Assembly (NCBI RefSeq): GCF_964019385.1
Contig: NC_088649.1
Span: 15,584,647-15,648,646 of the forward strand
Direction: 5' to 3'
DNA from: Sycon ciliatum
Taxonomy: Eukaryota; Porifera; Calcarea; Leucosolenida; Sycettidae
Length of the DNA: 64,000 nt
The notes under the pieces: model-generated
Database searches by the model: none
What the model was told of the DNA's origin: nothing
The model's input: only the letters and a program-made list of their open reading frames with translations
In this document: positions 35,087-47,331 of the stretch, one piece after another
How the letters are laid out: every line of letters begins with the position of its first letter
Numbering within the stretch: position 1 is the first letter of the stretch
Translations under genes and position numbers: made by a program

Positions 35087-36217
35087 CTGCAACAGGCAGG
35101 GAAAAAAGCACATGCATGGAGTGAGTGATGCAGAAATAATGCACAGGAGGTCACGGTGTAGTAAGTGGCCCCCGGAGGCAATCACGCACAAACTCAAGTC
35201 AAAGCACTCACTTTCTAGTTTTACAAATAATGCTCACAGAAGAAATATTATATACACACTTGGAAAGCAAAGAGAGTAAAGAAGCAACAATAAAGAAGAA
35301 AGGAAGGGAACAAAAGTTCGACAACCTCCAACCATGTTCTAGGTCCTTAACCAACAAGCTATCTACGAAAACCGGTTGCCGACAAAATTCTAGAACCTTC
35401 TGGAACATTAGTATAAGTAGCCAATCACATTTCACAGCTCAAGAACACAAACAAGACACAGGGGATGTAGGGACGGCTTCTTGTTAGTGTTCATCCCTTT
35501 CTCTGGAAGGTGTGTGTTCTGATAAAAACAACAAAAACCTAATGCAGGGCGGTAGCGACCACTTTTGGACTGGTCTCAGTTGGACATTTTACCTTTTAAA
35601 ACTTGCAGTTATGATGATATGACCTAAACTTGGAGAAAGTACTTTTTTCTCGTCCGTCTTGATGATACTGCAAAACCATTAGATGATGGAGACGGCCTTG
35701 TGACGTCTTCAGGTGGCGAAATGCACGGAATAACCTCTCTAATGTGGAGTTTGTGGCCGGAAGAATAGACAGTCGTGTGGCAAAGCACTGAACCTGCACC
35801 CTTATCATAATCCAGGAAAGCCAAGATTGTGAACCGTTAGGGCTTAGAAGCGCACATTACAGGCTTCGTTTCCTCGCACAATTGTTTTGGAAACTAAAAA
35901 CATTGCTGGCTATGGGAATATAAGAAATCTCAGGAACAGATGCCTTCAAGGTTTTCGCAGCCATCTCCGACTCTCGATCAACATGAAGCAAAAAAAAACT
36001 CTGTGCCGCCAGTCTGTCCCTGAAAGCCCTACATATAAGGCACAGTACATGCAGGTCTCCCTAGTCGGTGCTGTGTACATAATGCACATGGTACTGCGCC
36101 CAATCGATCGCTGAACTCCCATCAGCTCTCTAGAAAGAGAAAAGGAAACATCGGCCCGAAAAGTGGTCCGGTGAAAGCAGGACCAACCGGACAGGTGGCT
36201 TTGCCCCCTGTAATCGC

Positions 36218-36335
36218 TTACACACACATACACGCACCTACACACACATACACACACAAGCACGCACATACACGCACATTCAGATATTCATATGCGCACA
36301 TACAGACACATACACACATATACACACACATGCAC
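36218..36335. repeat. imperfect (CA)n/(TACA)n microsatellite
   Basis: CA-rich repeat with TA and GC interruptions ending 27 bases before exon C3. The 35087-36217 stretch upstream of it has no recognised gene. Confidence 0.9.
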
Positions 36336-36361
36336 ACGAACCTAATGGCTTGCTGTCTTAC

Positions 36362-36445
36362 CCTTTTCACATTCTTCACCGTAGGACATAGTGCGGTTAC
36401 ATGCACAACTCATGTTCGGTGCAAGAACACCGCTCCCACAGGACT
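36362..36445 (-). CDS. exon C3: four-cysteine mini-module
   Basis: 84 bp, phase 1-1, acceptor GCACAG, donor GTAAGA. SCGSGVLAPNMSCACNRT then GEECEK. Homologue of D3 and A3. Confidence 0.8.
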
Positions 36446-36888
36446 CTGTGCAGAAAAAGATAATAAAAGTCAATATTGGATTACTCTTATGCAGTCTATA
36501 ACAGGGCTGCCACACTTGGAGGGAGAAAAATCTGACGGGGGTCTGGGGGGTCCCCCGGGTGAAAATATTTAGGAAAATGGCTTGCTGTTGGGGTCCCAGA
36601 ACACATTTTTAACGGTCAACACATTAGCATTTTACAGCTACATGTACATGTACATGTACAATGACTGGACAAACGCGACCTGGAAGAGCCAAATGGCCAA
36701 CTGGACTAAAAAGTGCTCAAAATAAAATCGGTCGGTTTGTCCGACAGGGGATCAAAAATCGGACGATTTCCAAAAAATCGGAGCAAGTGGCAGCCCTGCT
36801 ATAACACTAGAATGGGGATAGTAGCTTATCTAAAAAAAAAACCTGGATTGAAGGAACAAGACGAGTTGTTCTTGGGCTTTTACACCCA

Positions 36889-37296
36889 CGGTATCATAGA
36901 CCGGGATGCATGACAGCAAGGCACGGTACTATAGAACGGGGTGCATGACAGCAAGGTACGGTACCATAGAACGGGATGCATGGCAGCAAGGCACAGTACC
37001 ATAGACCGGGATGCATGACAGCAAGGCACAGTACCATAGAACGGAAGCATGACAGCAAGGCACAGCACCATAGACCGGGATGCATGACAGCAAGGCACGA
37101 TACCATAGAACGGGATGCATGACAGCAAGGCACGGTACCATAGACCGGGATGCATGACAGCAAGGCACGGTACCATAGACCGGGATGCATGACAGCAAAG
37201 CACAGTACCATAGAACGGAAGCATGACAGCAAGGCACAGTACCATAGAACGGAAGCATGACAGCAAGGCACGGTACCATAGAACGGGATGCATGAC
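36889..37296. repeat. 35-bp minisatellite, about 11.5 copies
   Basis: Unit atagaccgggatgcatgacagcaaggcacggtacc, mostly 35 bp with three 34-bp copies; units start at 36896, 36931, 36966, 37001, 37036, 37070, 37105, 37140, 37175, 37210, 37244 and a partial at 37278. All three minus-strand frames are open through it, which I take as a property of the unit and not as coding. It lies in the C2-C3 intron. Confidence 0.95.
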
Positions 37297-38038
37297 ACCA
37301 TAACACTTCCAACACGGTTTCTGAGCTCTTGCTGTACGATAGATACATCCGTATTACTGTGCAGTGCATACTGCAGATGCTCAAATGTTCGGAACTCGGC
37401 TTTCCCTGAATGGAATTGAGCAATCGAAAAGTCTATTTGCATAGGAAAGTTCTCAGCTCCGTCGGCAAATAGTAGGGTTACAGCCCTCGCCGGGGATTTC
37501 ACGTCAAGTAGTAAACTTTCGCCTCCTCACGTGGTGACAGTCATGGGAATTCCCCCTGTTTCTTGACAACAACAAAAAGTTGTCTGTAAATTCTCTCAAC
37601 CCTGATGGCATGTCGAACTTCAGCTTGTCATGCATTTTGATTCCTCGCAATTGGAATCCAGGGAGTAAATTCTCCCCCGTCTCTGCCACAAACTGATATT
37701 GCGCCAAACAAAACCTTAGAATCAAAACATGCTGTAATGACTTCGGAGTATCCCTGGGAAGACACCGAAGAAACACAGCCTTAATCTCAGTTCTGGGAGT
37801 GTTCTCAATGTTGTGATTCACCGTGGGTGCAAGAAATGCTGGGAGACGACATGTTTGCACATTGCAAGTGGGCACATTGTTGGCATAAGCCCTGTTCATA
37901 CAGTGCACGTAGCGACGGGACACATTTACACAAACGCACAACTATATTCATCACGTTAGCGGCACAAACAGGGACCAAACACAGCTTGTGCATGGACAGC
38001 CATTGCAGAAGACAGTCACTTATTATTCTCTCACTTAC

Positions 38039-38362
38039 TGACACAGAGAATCTTTGCATCCTCATGGCTTGTTTCGTTCTTAAACGTCACATGTTGTCTG
38101 CTAAATTTTACTGTTCTGTAAAGGGACTGACCATTGACCAGGATTGGCGCGACGTGGTAACCTAATCCGTCGGACTTATCTAAAGCCAATCTCTCTAGCC
38201 AGCGTTCTCTTAACACATGGCCATGTTCTTGTAACCAGTCTTTGGTTATGAGGCGAAGTCCGTACTGCTGACATGCGTCCTCTGCGCACTGCTCAGTCAC
38301 GCTGGGTCCGAGTGCTGGAGTTGCTGCGGCATATACAGAATCGTTGGCATGGAGCCATTGAG
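38039..38362 (-). CDS. exon C2: lectin-like module 2
   Basis: 324 bp, phase 1-1, acceptor TTGCAG, donor GTAAGT. Core EQCAEDACQQYGLRLITKDW, ending DAKILCVS. Here the usual F-A-E-D is C-A-E-D, giving a third cysteine. Three codons longer than the D2 and B2 versions. The intron downstream (37820-38030) is homologous to 60450-60680 beyond exon A2. Confidence 0.8.
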
Positions 38363-38484
38363 CTGCAACACAAGGGCATATACAGTTGTGGGTAGAAACA
38401 AAAATAGGCGGAAGAGAACTAAGACAAGCGGCATCATTATTGCTTTAACGCTGCGTTTCGTGCAAATAGCAAGGCCAAAGCTGT

Positions 38485-39220
38485 GTTCGTTTTTAGCTAC
38501 CTAGTAGAGTAGAGTCACTTTACCGATAGGCCACACGTTTTTATTTCTAGTTTTCTCGTCACCTGAAAATCAAAAAATGTTTGCGAGAGGTGGAAAAATA
38601 CAAAATGACCGAAGAATAAAAAAAGTTTATTAGACCTTTGTTCACACTAAAATCCACCAATACACCATGCAAAATAGCATCCATAGTTAGCAACTAGTAT
38701 GTGGTAGGCGCTTCTATCACAATCTGTGCATGTGCAGCTAGATTGCGCACAACAAATGCCGACCTCGCATCATGTGTCGCACAGGCCACGCCACATCATG
38801 TACATGTGAATGTGTGTGCTGGTCCCCATATGCACAGTCAGTGCAGCACAGTTTTTTTCTTTTTTTCTTCAAGACTCCTAAATCGTATGCGCGTGGGTGA
38901 CGAGAAGCATAGAAATAAAAATGAGTGGCCATAGAGGTAGATGATAGAGGCAAGTGTACGAACGCTGTTCTACCGGATTTAGAAGTTTACACGATGTGTA
39001 CGTGAAATATTTCCTTTTTGTATGGAGTTGTGTACAAATCCTTGATCTTGCTGGAAATCCCGTAGCTCTACCAACTTCTACCGGATTCAACCAACTTCAT
39101 CCCGGTAGAGCCGGTAGAAAAAAGTAGAATCTACCCTTTTGAGTAGAATTTCTTTTCAAAAAACGAAAAACTCTACCGAAAGAAGTAGTTTCTACCCAAA
39201 CCTGTAGATCAAAAACGAAC
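38485..39220. mobile_element. MITE-like element with GTTCGTTTTT ends, interrupted
   Basis: Left end GTTCGTTTTTAGCTACC, right end inverted (gatcaaaaacgaac). The interior is the ctaccgg-rich repeat also present at 31836-32166. It is split by a 402-bp insertion (38529-38930). Confidence 0.7.
38529..38930. mobile_element. 402-bp element with GGCCAC ends and ATA duplication
   Basis: Ends GGCCACACGTTTTTATTTCT and inverted GGCCACTCATTTTTATTTCT; flanked by ATA at 38526-38528 and 38931-38933. The related repeat at 31858 reads ccgatagaggaag across this point, i.e. an empty site. A 3-bp duplication suggests a PIF/Harbinger-like mobiliser (inference). Confidence 0.78.
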
Positions 39221-39701
39221 GCCCCCTAAAGCAATCCTCAGACAACTGAAATTCTTGCTATTGTGAATTTAATATCGTGCTTGATGACACCCGATCTCTT
39301 GGATACGGAAGTGCCCAGAGCTAGTGAGTAGTTCAATGTTCATAGGCCTGGGGCTCGCCAGACTTCATAGAGCAGCACCGTGTCACATTTGCAAACCATT
39401 CAGCGGTTCTACCAAGGGAGTAGTATAACACCGGGTTATGACACAAGCATACGCATGAAATGCTTCTTCGCAGGTGAAATCAATTGGTTACGCATGTGTG
39501 GGTCTGACCCTGGCTATAACGGTAGGTGTGCCATTGATGTGAGAAACCCAGGTGGCTGCACTCTTGTTGTCTCTTTGTTTCATACTTTCCTGTCCCGTCA
39601 TTATCATTGGACATAATATCCTGTCCATGCACTGTGTGCTACTCAGCATTCTCACCATTTGCCCGTCCAATGATATCGCTTTAAAACAAGCAATTGTTTA
39701 C

Positions 39702-40073
39702 CTTCGCAGATGACATTGTGACGGCCGAACCCATGAACACTAAATATTGCACCACTCGATTTGTTCTTGTCCTGCTTGTAAATAATACGCCGACGATTGT
39801 ACTCGGATGATGTCCATATCGTGATCGGGCTGCTGTTACTGTTCACCATCATCTCGTGGAGCAATGACTCTACGCAGCCACGCACACCAAGCTTTGAGCC
39901 GAGCAAGGTGAAGGTTTTAAAGTCGACCAGCTGATATCCCCTATCACTGCATGCGTCTCTGGCTTTCGTCCAACTGGTTATCTTCGGGCAGCTGCCTGAA
40001 TAACATGGCAAGCCGGCGAGAGCCGTCCAGGTGTACATCACCTTGTCCGTACCCAGGCACTTTGTCCTGAAAT
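39702..40073 (-). CDS. exon C1: C-type-lectin-like module 1
   Basis: 372 bp, 123 full codons, phase 1-1, acceptor GTTCAG, donor GTAAAC. FRTKCLGTDKVMYTWTALAG, LPCYSGSC, ARDACSDRGYQLVD, VRGC, IWTSSEY and VICEG. Slightly shorter than D1 and A1 because of a deletion after LPCYS. Possible N-glycosylation at NSS. Confidence 0.82.
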
Positions 40074-40369
40074 CTGAACACAGAACAGCACACAGACATG
40101 TACAACATACTCAGGTACAGGAGAAAAATATTACGGTGGCCAAAAACCCTTTCTGTCCGTCTTGTGTTCAAATTTTCAAGGTTGAAGCACTATAAGGACA
40201 AGCTGTTAATCCCATAATTTTGCTAGTGCGTAACGAATCCTTCTCTATATTTGGGGCCTGTGAAAGTCACACCCACACAATCTCATTTATGCGCTTTTAC
40301 CAACAGGATGAAGGCTTGTACTAATTATGATATACCGTAGTGCCTTGTATTAAAGCCTATCTCATATAG

Positions 40370-40460
40370 AAGCAAACGGCGAGGAGACAATAATTTGATA
40401 ACCGCAATCAAAAAAATTAGCTGAACCGACATTTGTGTATTTCAGAATACACTTTTGGTA
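40370..40460. repeat. fragment related to the left end of the 41998-45027 element
   Basis: Shares acggcgaggagacaa then aatttgataaccgcaatca with 41985-42018, including bases just outside that element's inverted repeat. The surrounding 40074-40970 intron has no other recognised feature. Confidence 0.6.
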
Positions 40461-40971
40461 CACAAGCCTGGTTTTAGTGTTGACGCACATATAAATACCT
40501 GGTTTGAATAGAAGCTTGATGTGAATACTGAATAGAAGCCTAGCCCTGAAATCGGCTTCCACAGGAATACGCTCGGCGGTAATACACGACACTACGGTGA
40601 GTACATTTCAATTCTCTTTCTGGAATTCCGGACCACTATGATCAAATGCTGTGGAGACAAATGCACTGGAATCAGTTAATCCCATTTTTCTGTAAACAGT
40701 AGGTAAGTAGGTAAATGAGTCCAATAACGTCACATCATTTTAGCATAACTCTATGATACTAACTGTGTGAAATATGAAGTGCCTACAATGGAGTCTGCAT
40801 GCCCTTAGGAAGGAACCTTTTGCTACAAGCATCTACAGAGAGGTGCCAAAGCCATTGTTCTTAAAAAAAAAAAGAAAACGGCTTTGACTGTGAGTTTTCT
40901 GAAAAGCAATACTTGTAGTCCAGCACTACTGCTCTGCTCGGGTAGAGTAATTGTGCATGTGCCGGTGTGTA

Positions 40972-40973
<2 letters not shown>

Positions 40974-41022
<49 letters not shown>

Positions 41023-41068
41023 GTGTGTGTGTGTGCGTGCGTGTGTGTGTGTATGTGTGTGTGTGTTT
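40974..41068. repeat. (TG)n microsatellite
   Basis: TG repeat with GC and TA interruptions. Confidence 0.96.
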
Positions 41069-41315
41069 TTTAAGTGAATGTGTGCAGGTGTGGTGTTACA
41101 TACTCACTTCACATTGCAGATACCCTCATTGATTTGTTTCCGTCTTCTCTTTGGGCTTTGTTCATGATTGCATTTTCCTCTTTCTCTTTTTCTTATCATT
41201 ATCACTATCTTCATCATTTTGCAACTGTGGCAACACGCCCAGTGAGAAGGCAGATTTTGCCTGTGCTTCTGGTGAAGAAAAATATAGCTAATCAAAACCA
41301 AACAGAGACACTTAC

Positions 41316-41402
41316 TGTCCTGACATTGGTCTCCGTGGAATCCGGTCGGACAGACGCAGGTGCCGTCTTCAGTACACTGACCATTATTCAGGCAATTGCA
41401 TG
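41316..41402 (-). CDS. exon B6: EGF domain
   Basis: 87 bp, phase 1-1. CNCLNNGQCTEDGTC and CPTGFHGDQC; donor GTAAGT. Last exon of block B. Confidence 0.88.
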
Positions 41403-41788
41403 CTGCAGCAGTGATTGGATGCACATATTTTCCAAAAACAAACGAATAGTGGCAGAACAACATAGCATATGGGATTCTCGAGACATTGTTACATGTATCT
41501 TGATCATCATGACACTGTACCCACCAGTACATAGCTACATGAACAGCCAGATTACAACACTCCCACGTATATCCAACCGATGCCCACATGACTGTATCAT
41601 GTATTGCACGTGGATAGAACAAAATTCCAGCCACTTTTACGGTCACAGTACGTTGGGCAATCCGGCATACAAACTCGGAAGTGTATCTTTGGCTTCAAAT
41701 ACAATATAACGGCATGTATGTTCCCATGGGTCATACATTCTTTGACACGCTGGCACATAATATTACAGCAGCTTTCTTCAGCCCTTAC

Positions 41789-41869
41789 CTACTGTGCACT
41801 TAGGTGCATCTAGTCTGGGTTTACATTCGCATACTTTGTTCTTTTTCACCCAGGGATGTGTGCACACAA
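41789..41869 (-). CDS. exon B5: second four-cysteine mini-module
   Basis: 81 bp, phase 1-1. VVCTHPWVKKNKVCEC then LDAPKCTV; donor GTAAGG. Confidence 0.82.
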
Positions 41870-42545
41870 CTGCATCGCATATCACAAGAAAGAGGGAGAA
41901 CAGCCAGAGATTAGCCAGACACAAGAATGACAGACAAGTAGACAGAGGGAAAAATAATTTATTATTATTTATTTTGAACAAACGGCGAGGAGACAACAAT
42001 TTGATAACCGCAATCAGTAATACAAGGCTGGATCAACATTTGTGTACACTTTATTCATGTAATGTAAAACTGTGGAGACAATGTGCAATAAAACGATGAA
42101 AATGTGAAGAAATTGTGTAGAGAAAAAAAAAGGAAAGGGATTCAAACAAGTGTTCATACAACACTCATCAGGAATCTTCGTTGTACTAAAGGACACTGAA
42201 AACAAAATTGAACTATTATAGAAAATCTAAGTTAGAGAAATAACACTAAGAACAACAGCAGTGAAATTTACAAGAGTGAATTTTAACAATGAAAGCGAGA
42301 GCAATAACGAATGTGTGTACCAACAACTTGCAACTGAAATACGAAAAAAAGAAGAGAAAGAAAGAATGAAGGACAAAGTGACAACAAATAACAGCAGTAC
42401 ATTACACCTAGAACATTAACGGCCAAGCTTGGCCGCACCAAACATGACACTTTACTTGAACAATTTCAACCCAATTATACTATCTTTCTGTACACACAAA
42501 TTAGGCTTATACAGACGCTGACAGATGGCTTCTAAAAACTTTTAA

Positions 42546-43265
42546 GGTGGCTCGCGCCTATTTCTAAACTCGTCTTCTGCGCAGGTTCTCGCGCATCCTA
42601 CGTTCGAGAAAAGTGCATGCGGAGTTGGCGTAGCGAGTTTGTAGCGCACTCCAGTTTCGAAGGGTCCAGCTCGAGGATATGGCCTGAGTACGAAACTCTC
42701 GTACTCGAGTCTAGGGTGTGAGCTTTTTTCTTCTTTTTTTCACTCCTTCACTTGGCTACTTTTTTTTAGGTGCATTTTTTACGTGTGGAAATTGTCACCT
42801 GTCAGAGAAGTGTTGGGATGTCCCTTCCAGCAGGCACTGCCCATGCCCATGGTCGGCTTCAGAAAAAGAGTAGAATAAAAGCGTTGGAGCCTATGTGGAT
42901 GTCTTGGAAGGAATGGGGGACGGCACAGACGGGTACGTGAATGTGTAAAACCTTAGTATTTTGTATTTTCGTTGAATTGGTTCAAGTGACTTGGCGAGTC
43001 CCTTCCACAGTAGAACGCCATACTTCACAAAATTTGTCTGACTATTTTGTCAAGAATGGCCGTTCTATAATGATCAATCGACTCTGAAGCCAGTGGATTG
43101 TGGAGGTTGCCCTTGCATATAAATTGAAATGGTCACGAATGTACGAACGTATTTTTGATTCGAACATGTACTGGACAACGTGGTTGCATTGTGTCAGTAG
43201 AGGGTACTACTGTAGTATCTCACCATTTCTTTATGGTAATCGCGATGGGCTTTCCAAAGGTCCAA

Positions 43266-43351
<86 letters not shown>

Positions 43352-43952
43352 GTGTGTGTCCGGAGCGCCACCGGGTGGCGTGCTCTTTCTCTCTCTCTCT
43401 CTACTGCCCCTCCAGGGCCCACGTGACCCTAGTGGTAGTGGCTCGACAGGACAGGTGTGTGTGTGTGTGTGTGTTTGCATGTATGCGTGTGTGTGTGTAT
43501 GTGTGTGTACACTTGTGTCAATGTGTATTGCAGGGTTGGGTGGGCTAGTAGAGAAGAGTAGATGTATATGGACATGTACATGGGATATGTAGGTGTGCAT
43601 GTACATGTAGCAAAGCAAATTTATCAAAAAGGCATTCTGCGCCTATATGGCGAAATTGAGCATTGAAGCATATATTTTTTATTTTCTCATTGGCATGTAC
43701 ACAGTAAGTCCATTCAATAACCAAAAATTGAGGAAGATTGTAAATCAGGTTCTTGATGAAATACCCGTCCGCTATACATCACAAATCCCGTACAAATTTG
43801 ACAATTTAGTGAAATTGTCATCGCCTATATCTCAAAAGTTAGCATTGAGACCCCGTTTTTTTAACTCGCCATTTGCATACACTACCTAAGAGCAACCGCC
43901 CGCCAAATTTTCAGAGCAATCGTTAATTTTTTTGAAATAGGCGTGAGCCACC
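42546..43952. mobile_element. nested element with GGTGGCTC ends at a TTAA site
   Basis: GGTGGCTCGCGCCTATTTC at the left and inverted GGTGGCTCACGCCTATTTC at the right, TTAA on both sides (42542-42545 and 43953-43956). 1,407 bp including two (TG)n tracts (43268-43360, about 43455-43510); no transposase. TTAA duplication is the hallmark of piggyBac-type transposition. Confidence 0.78.
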
Positions 43953-43956
43953 TTAA

Positions 43957-44750
43957 CTGTAGTCTATAACCATGACGACCACGGAACAATACAGTGAAAG
44001 AAGAGTCGGAATACGAATTGCAACAATCAAGACTAGCCAACAGATGATTGTACATTGAAGACTTGCTACCACGAACAACACTAACATTCTCACCGGCACT
44101 CTCACGATCACTACAATCGTCGCTCTCCGACTCTCTGCTCCCTTCACCGTCCGTCCCATCATCCGCTTTCTCTGCGCTCTCTCTGTTATCCCGCCTGACT
44201 TGGTCCATTAAACGTGACTCGGCCGTCACCCTGCTGTCACGTCCCTCCTTACGCCCTTGTCCGTTGAGTGCGTAGCTTCTGTTGTAGTTGGCTGTTGATC
44301 GTCTTGGTCTTTCAATAGTGGGCTTGGATGGTGGATTAGTTGTGGTTGCTGTAGATTGCATTGTTGGTGATGGTGTGGGAGCTGCTGATACACAAGGTGG
44401 GTCTTTTTGGGTTGGCAATTGTAGTGGTAACGCCACTGCCGGTGTTGCTCGCGGTCTGTCACTGGCAAGCTCCACCGCAGCAAGAGCCGACGGCGGAGGA
44501 TCAGGAGGAGGCAGTGGGACCGGGACCGCAAGCGGCACCACCCCAGCCAAAGCAGCCGGGTGCACCAGTGAAGGAACCACCGACGGCAGTAGCAAAGGCG
44601 GCGACACAAGCCGGCCCAATGAGCCTCCACGACCACCCTCCTCCACCACAGCCACCAGCGACGGCGGAGCAAGCACAGTCTGTGAGCCAGGATCCGCAAG
44701 TTGTGTAGGTAACGGTTGTTTTCTAGGTCGCCCTCGCTTCGGTCTTTGTT
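43957..44750 (-). CDS. AT-hook, proline-rich ORF in the 3-kb element
   Basis: Open frame on the minus strand of roughly 260 codons. Near its start is an AT-hook (PKRGRPRKQP), then a long alanine/proline/valine-rich stretch, then RPRRSTANYNRSY and an acidic serine-rich tail. An in-frame TGA precedes the AT-hook region, so the true start or splice is unknown, and the frame runs into the nested element. RGRPRK followed by RRS is also common near the C-terminus of LTR-element integrases, so it may be a remnant of one. Function unknown. Confidence 0.35.
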
Positions 44751-45632
44751 GTGTTTGTAAAATTCACTGCTGTTGTTCTTAGTGTTATTTCTCTAACTTA
44801 CATTTTCTATAATAGTTCAATGTAGTTTTCAGTGTCCTTTAGTCCAACGAAGATTCCTGATGAGTGTTGTACGAAAACTTGTTTGAGTCCCTTTCGTTTT
44901 TTTCTCTACACAATTTCTTCACATTTTCATCGTTTTATTGCACATTGTCTCCACAGTTTTACATTACATGAACAAAGTGTACACAAATGTCCATCCAGCT
45001 TGTATTACTGATTGCAGTTATCAAATTCTTTTAATTTTTACTAGTATAAGAGGAAAAACATGCACAGTTTGCGTGCCACTCGGCTGCAGGCCGAGTTTTC
45101 CACATCTATAGGAATACCCCACCCCTCGAGGGTCAAGGCTCCCATGCATCTCCAAGAGGCAAGAGACTGGACAATTGACCAGGGAAATGTAACACATTGC
45201 GGACGGATGAGCATTTCGACCACACAAAAATAGCAGGTTTGCTGATGCACATGTGTTCTGTGTTCTTATTCCTAGCAAGAGCTTGGTGAACCGGTATACT
45301 TCTTCTGTCGACTTTCACTCAAAATAGAAACTAGAACAAGGACTGCATAATCAGGGCCAACCGGAACAACTCCAAAGCCTACACACAGTCAGGGGAGGCC
45401 ATGTTCCCACGAAAGGTATACTTTGAGAATTGCATGCAATGTAAAGGAAACACTTGAAGTAAACAAATTCAAACAAGCATTTCGGAGACAGCAACTTTAA
45501 TATGGCAACCAAGAGTACTAACCATGCATTATTACAATAGTGACAAACATGCGAGAGAACTTGATGTGAATGTGAAGCGTACATGTAAAAAGAAGAAGAA
45601 GAAGTGTTCAGATCGGTAAGGAAATTCACTTC

Positions 45633-45882
45633 TACCAAGAGTCCACAACCCCAAGGGTGTGCAACTGGTTGTCTGGCTGCTGCAGGCCCACTGCGCGGCA
45701 AAATTCCAACATAACGTCATGCCACTGAGGCACAGAGGACAAAACTCTGCATTCCGTGGTGCTTGGATTTTCTGTTTGGCACCAGGGAGTAGTACAAGCG
45801 CAACGAACTTGTACGTAATGTTGGAATTCCGCCGCGCGGACCCCATGTACAGAGTTGCAAACTCTTGGGGCTATGGACGCCT
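45633..45882. mobile_element. MITE-like element, GAGTCCATAAC family, copy 3
   Basis: Left accaagagtccacaacccc with gtgcaact, right inverted agttgcaaactcttggggct. It ends 13 bases from the donor side of exon B4. The 45028-45632 stretch before it has no gene. Confidence 0.6.
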
Positions 45883-45894
45883 GCTTCTACTTAC

Positions 45895-45981
45895 CCTTCT
45901 GGCAATTGTCTCCGGTGAATCCCTTCGGGCAGATGCATTTGCCTTTGTCGTCACACTGACCCTGGTTCAAACACTTGCACA
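45895..45981 (-). CDS. exon B4: EGF domain
   Basis: 87 bp, phase 1-1, acceptor CTGCAG, donor GTAAGT. CKCLNQGQCDDKGKC and CPKGFTGDNC. In block B this EGF directly follows module 2, because exon type 3 is missing. Confidence 0.88.
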
Positions 45982-46324
45982 CTGCAGCAGCCACCGCATA
46001 CACGCAACATGGCGTGAAACAGAGAAAATACACGGTTTGGTTACGCAATGAGCAGTGGAGATAGAGAAATTAGACTACACAAAGTTACCAGGCAACTTTC
46101 GCTTGCAAGCAAACTGGGGCGTGAACACTGTTGAAGCACTGAAGCCAGCACTCGAAATAGTACTAGGACAAAAACACATGTAACCGTTAGTAGATCTACT
46201 CGTAACAGCCATTCATAAACAAATATGATGCATTTAAATAACCGACGAGGAGACAACAGTCGTAAAATAGCAATGAAAAATATCAATTGTGCACTCATAA
46301 CCATGTATAGGAAAGCAACATTAA

Positions 46325-47185
46325 AGGGGAAGTTAAGGCAAAAATCAAAATTTCACCAGTTGTAGTCTTCGGAGTGCTGAGTCGAATGGTCGTGGTCCGA
46401 GGAAGCTGAGACACTCCCTTCCTACTTGAATTCCAATCGAACTCGCGCACTTCCACCGAAACTGGGTGACTGCGCCCTACTAGATGGGGATTTGTATGCA
46501 AAATGTCACTAAAAGCGCCATTTCGTTCTTATAAAAGCACGGATGACCGCGATTGGCCCATATGTTGTAGTCTTTTGGACGCTGAGTCGACTGGTTTTGG
46601 TCCGAAAAGGATGCGATGCAGCGTTCCTCCTTTACTCACAATCGAACATGGTTGAAGAAGCGGTAACGTGGTCCTGGGTGCCCAAATCACCTGGTCACCA
46701 CGCCAGCAGGTGACAACTTTCACACCAAGGTTCAACTCGAGTTCAACTCGAGTGACTGGACTGCACCCAAAAAAGGTCAAACAGGCTAGTAAGTTGTACC
46801 CTGCAGGCACGGTGACCAGGTGACTGGTGTACGCAGGAGCACGTGACCGCTTCTTCATCCATGTTCGATTGGGAATAAAGGAGGAACGCCGCATCGCAGC
46901 CTTTTCGGACCAAAACCAGTCGACTCAGCGTCCAAAAGACTACAACATATGGGCCAATCGCGGTCATCCGTGCTTTTATAAGAACGAAATGGCGCTTTTA
47001 GTGACATTTTGCATACAAATCCCCATCTAGTATGGCGCAGTCACCCAGTTTCAGTGGAAGTACGCGAGTTCGATTGGGATTCAAGTAGGAAGGGAGCGTC
47101 TCAGCTTCCTCGGACCACGACCATTCGACTCAGCACCCCGAAGACTACAACTGGTGAAATTTTAATTTTTGCCTTAACTTCCCCT
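46325..47185. mobile_element. 861-bp palindromic element at a TTAA site
   Basis: Two arms of about 375-380 bp in inverted orientation (46325 to about 46700 and about 46806 to 47185) around a 100-bp centre; ends AGGGGAAGTTAAGGCA. TTAA flanks both ends (46321-46324, 47186-47189). Sequence outside is also inverted: 46279-46324 matches 47329-47384 in reverse. No ORF of note. Confidence 0.85.
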
Positions 47186-47331
47186 TTAAACACAATGCAC
47201 CTGCAAACATAACGCTTGCCCGTCCTCGTCGGTTATTTAACTACTTTAAACGGAGATACACTCACGATCAGACTGAATGTCTAAATAACGTGCTTCGCAA
47301 GCGTTATGTTTGTAGGTGCATTGCGTTTAAT
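47186..47331. repeat. short hairpin element next to the palindrome
   Basis: aatgcacctgcaaacataac at the left and gttatgtttgtaggtgcatt at the right, flanked by ttaaa-type sequence. It also contains the segment cctcgtcggttattt, the inverse of 46229-46243. Confidence 0.65.

Larger units (their letters stand above)
41998..45027. mobile_element. 3-kb element with about 275-bp terminal inverted repeats
   Basis: Left arm 41998-42274 and right arm 44753-45027 are inverted copies of each other, with few mismatches (for example the shared caatgtgcaataaaacgatg). Between them lie an ORF with an AT-hook motif and a nested TTAA-flanked element. It could be a foldback-type DNA transposon or an inverted duplication of an older element; no transposase was recognised. 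It lies in the B4-B5 intron. Confidence 0.8.

Noticed and set aside
36889..37296. Possible CRISPR-like array
   Set aside because: The repeat is a contiguous tandem without spacers, in a eukaryotic intron.
36880..37502. Minus-strand ORFs of up to 202 codons over the minisatellite
   Set aside because: All three frames are open, as expected from a 35-bp unit without stops; no domain and no splice sites.
37504..37941. 145-codon minus-strand ORF as a gene
   Set aside because: The sequence is intron that is homologous to 60264-60690 in block A, where the reading frame is not kept.
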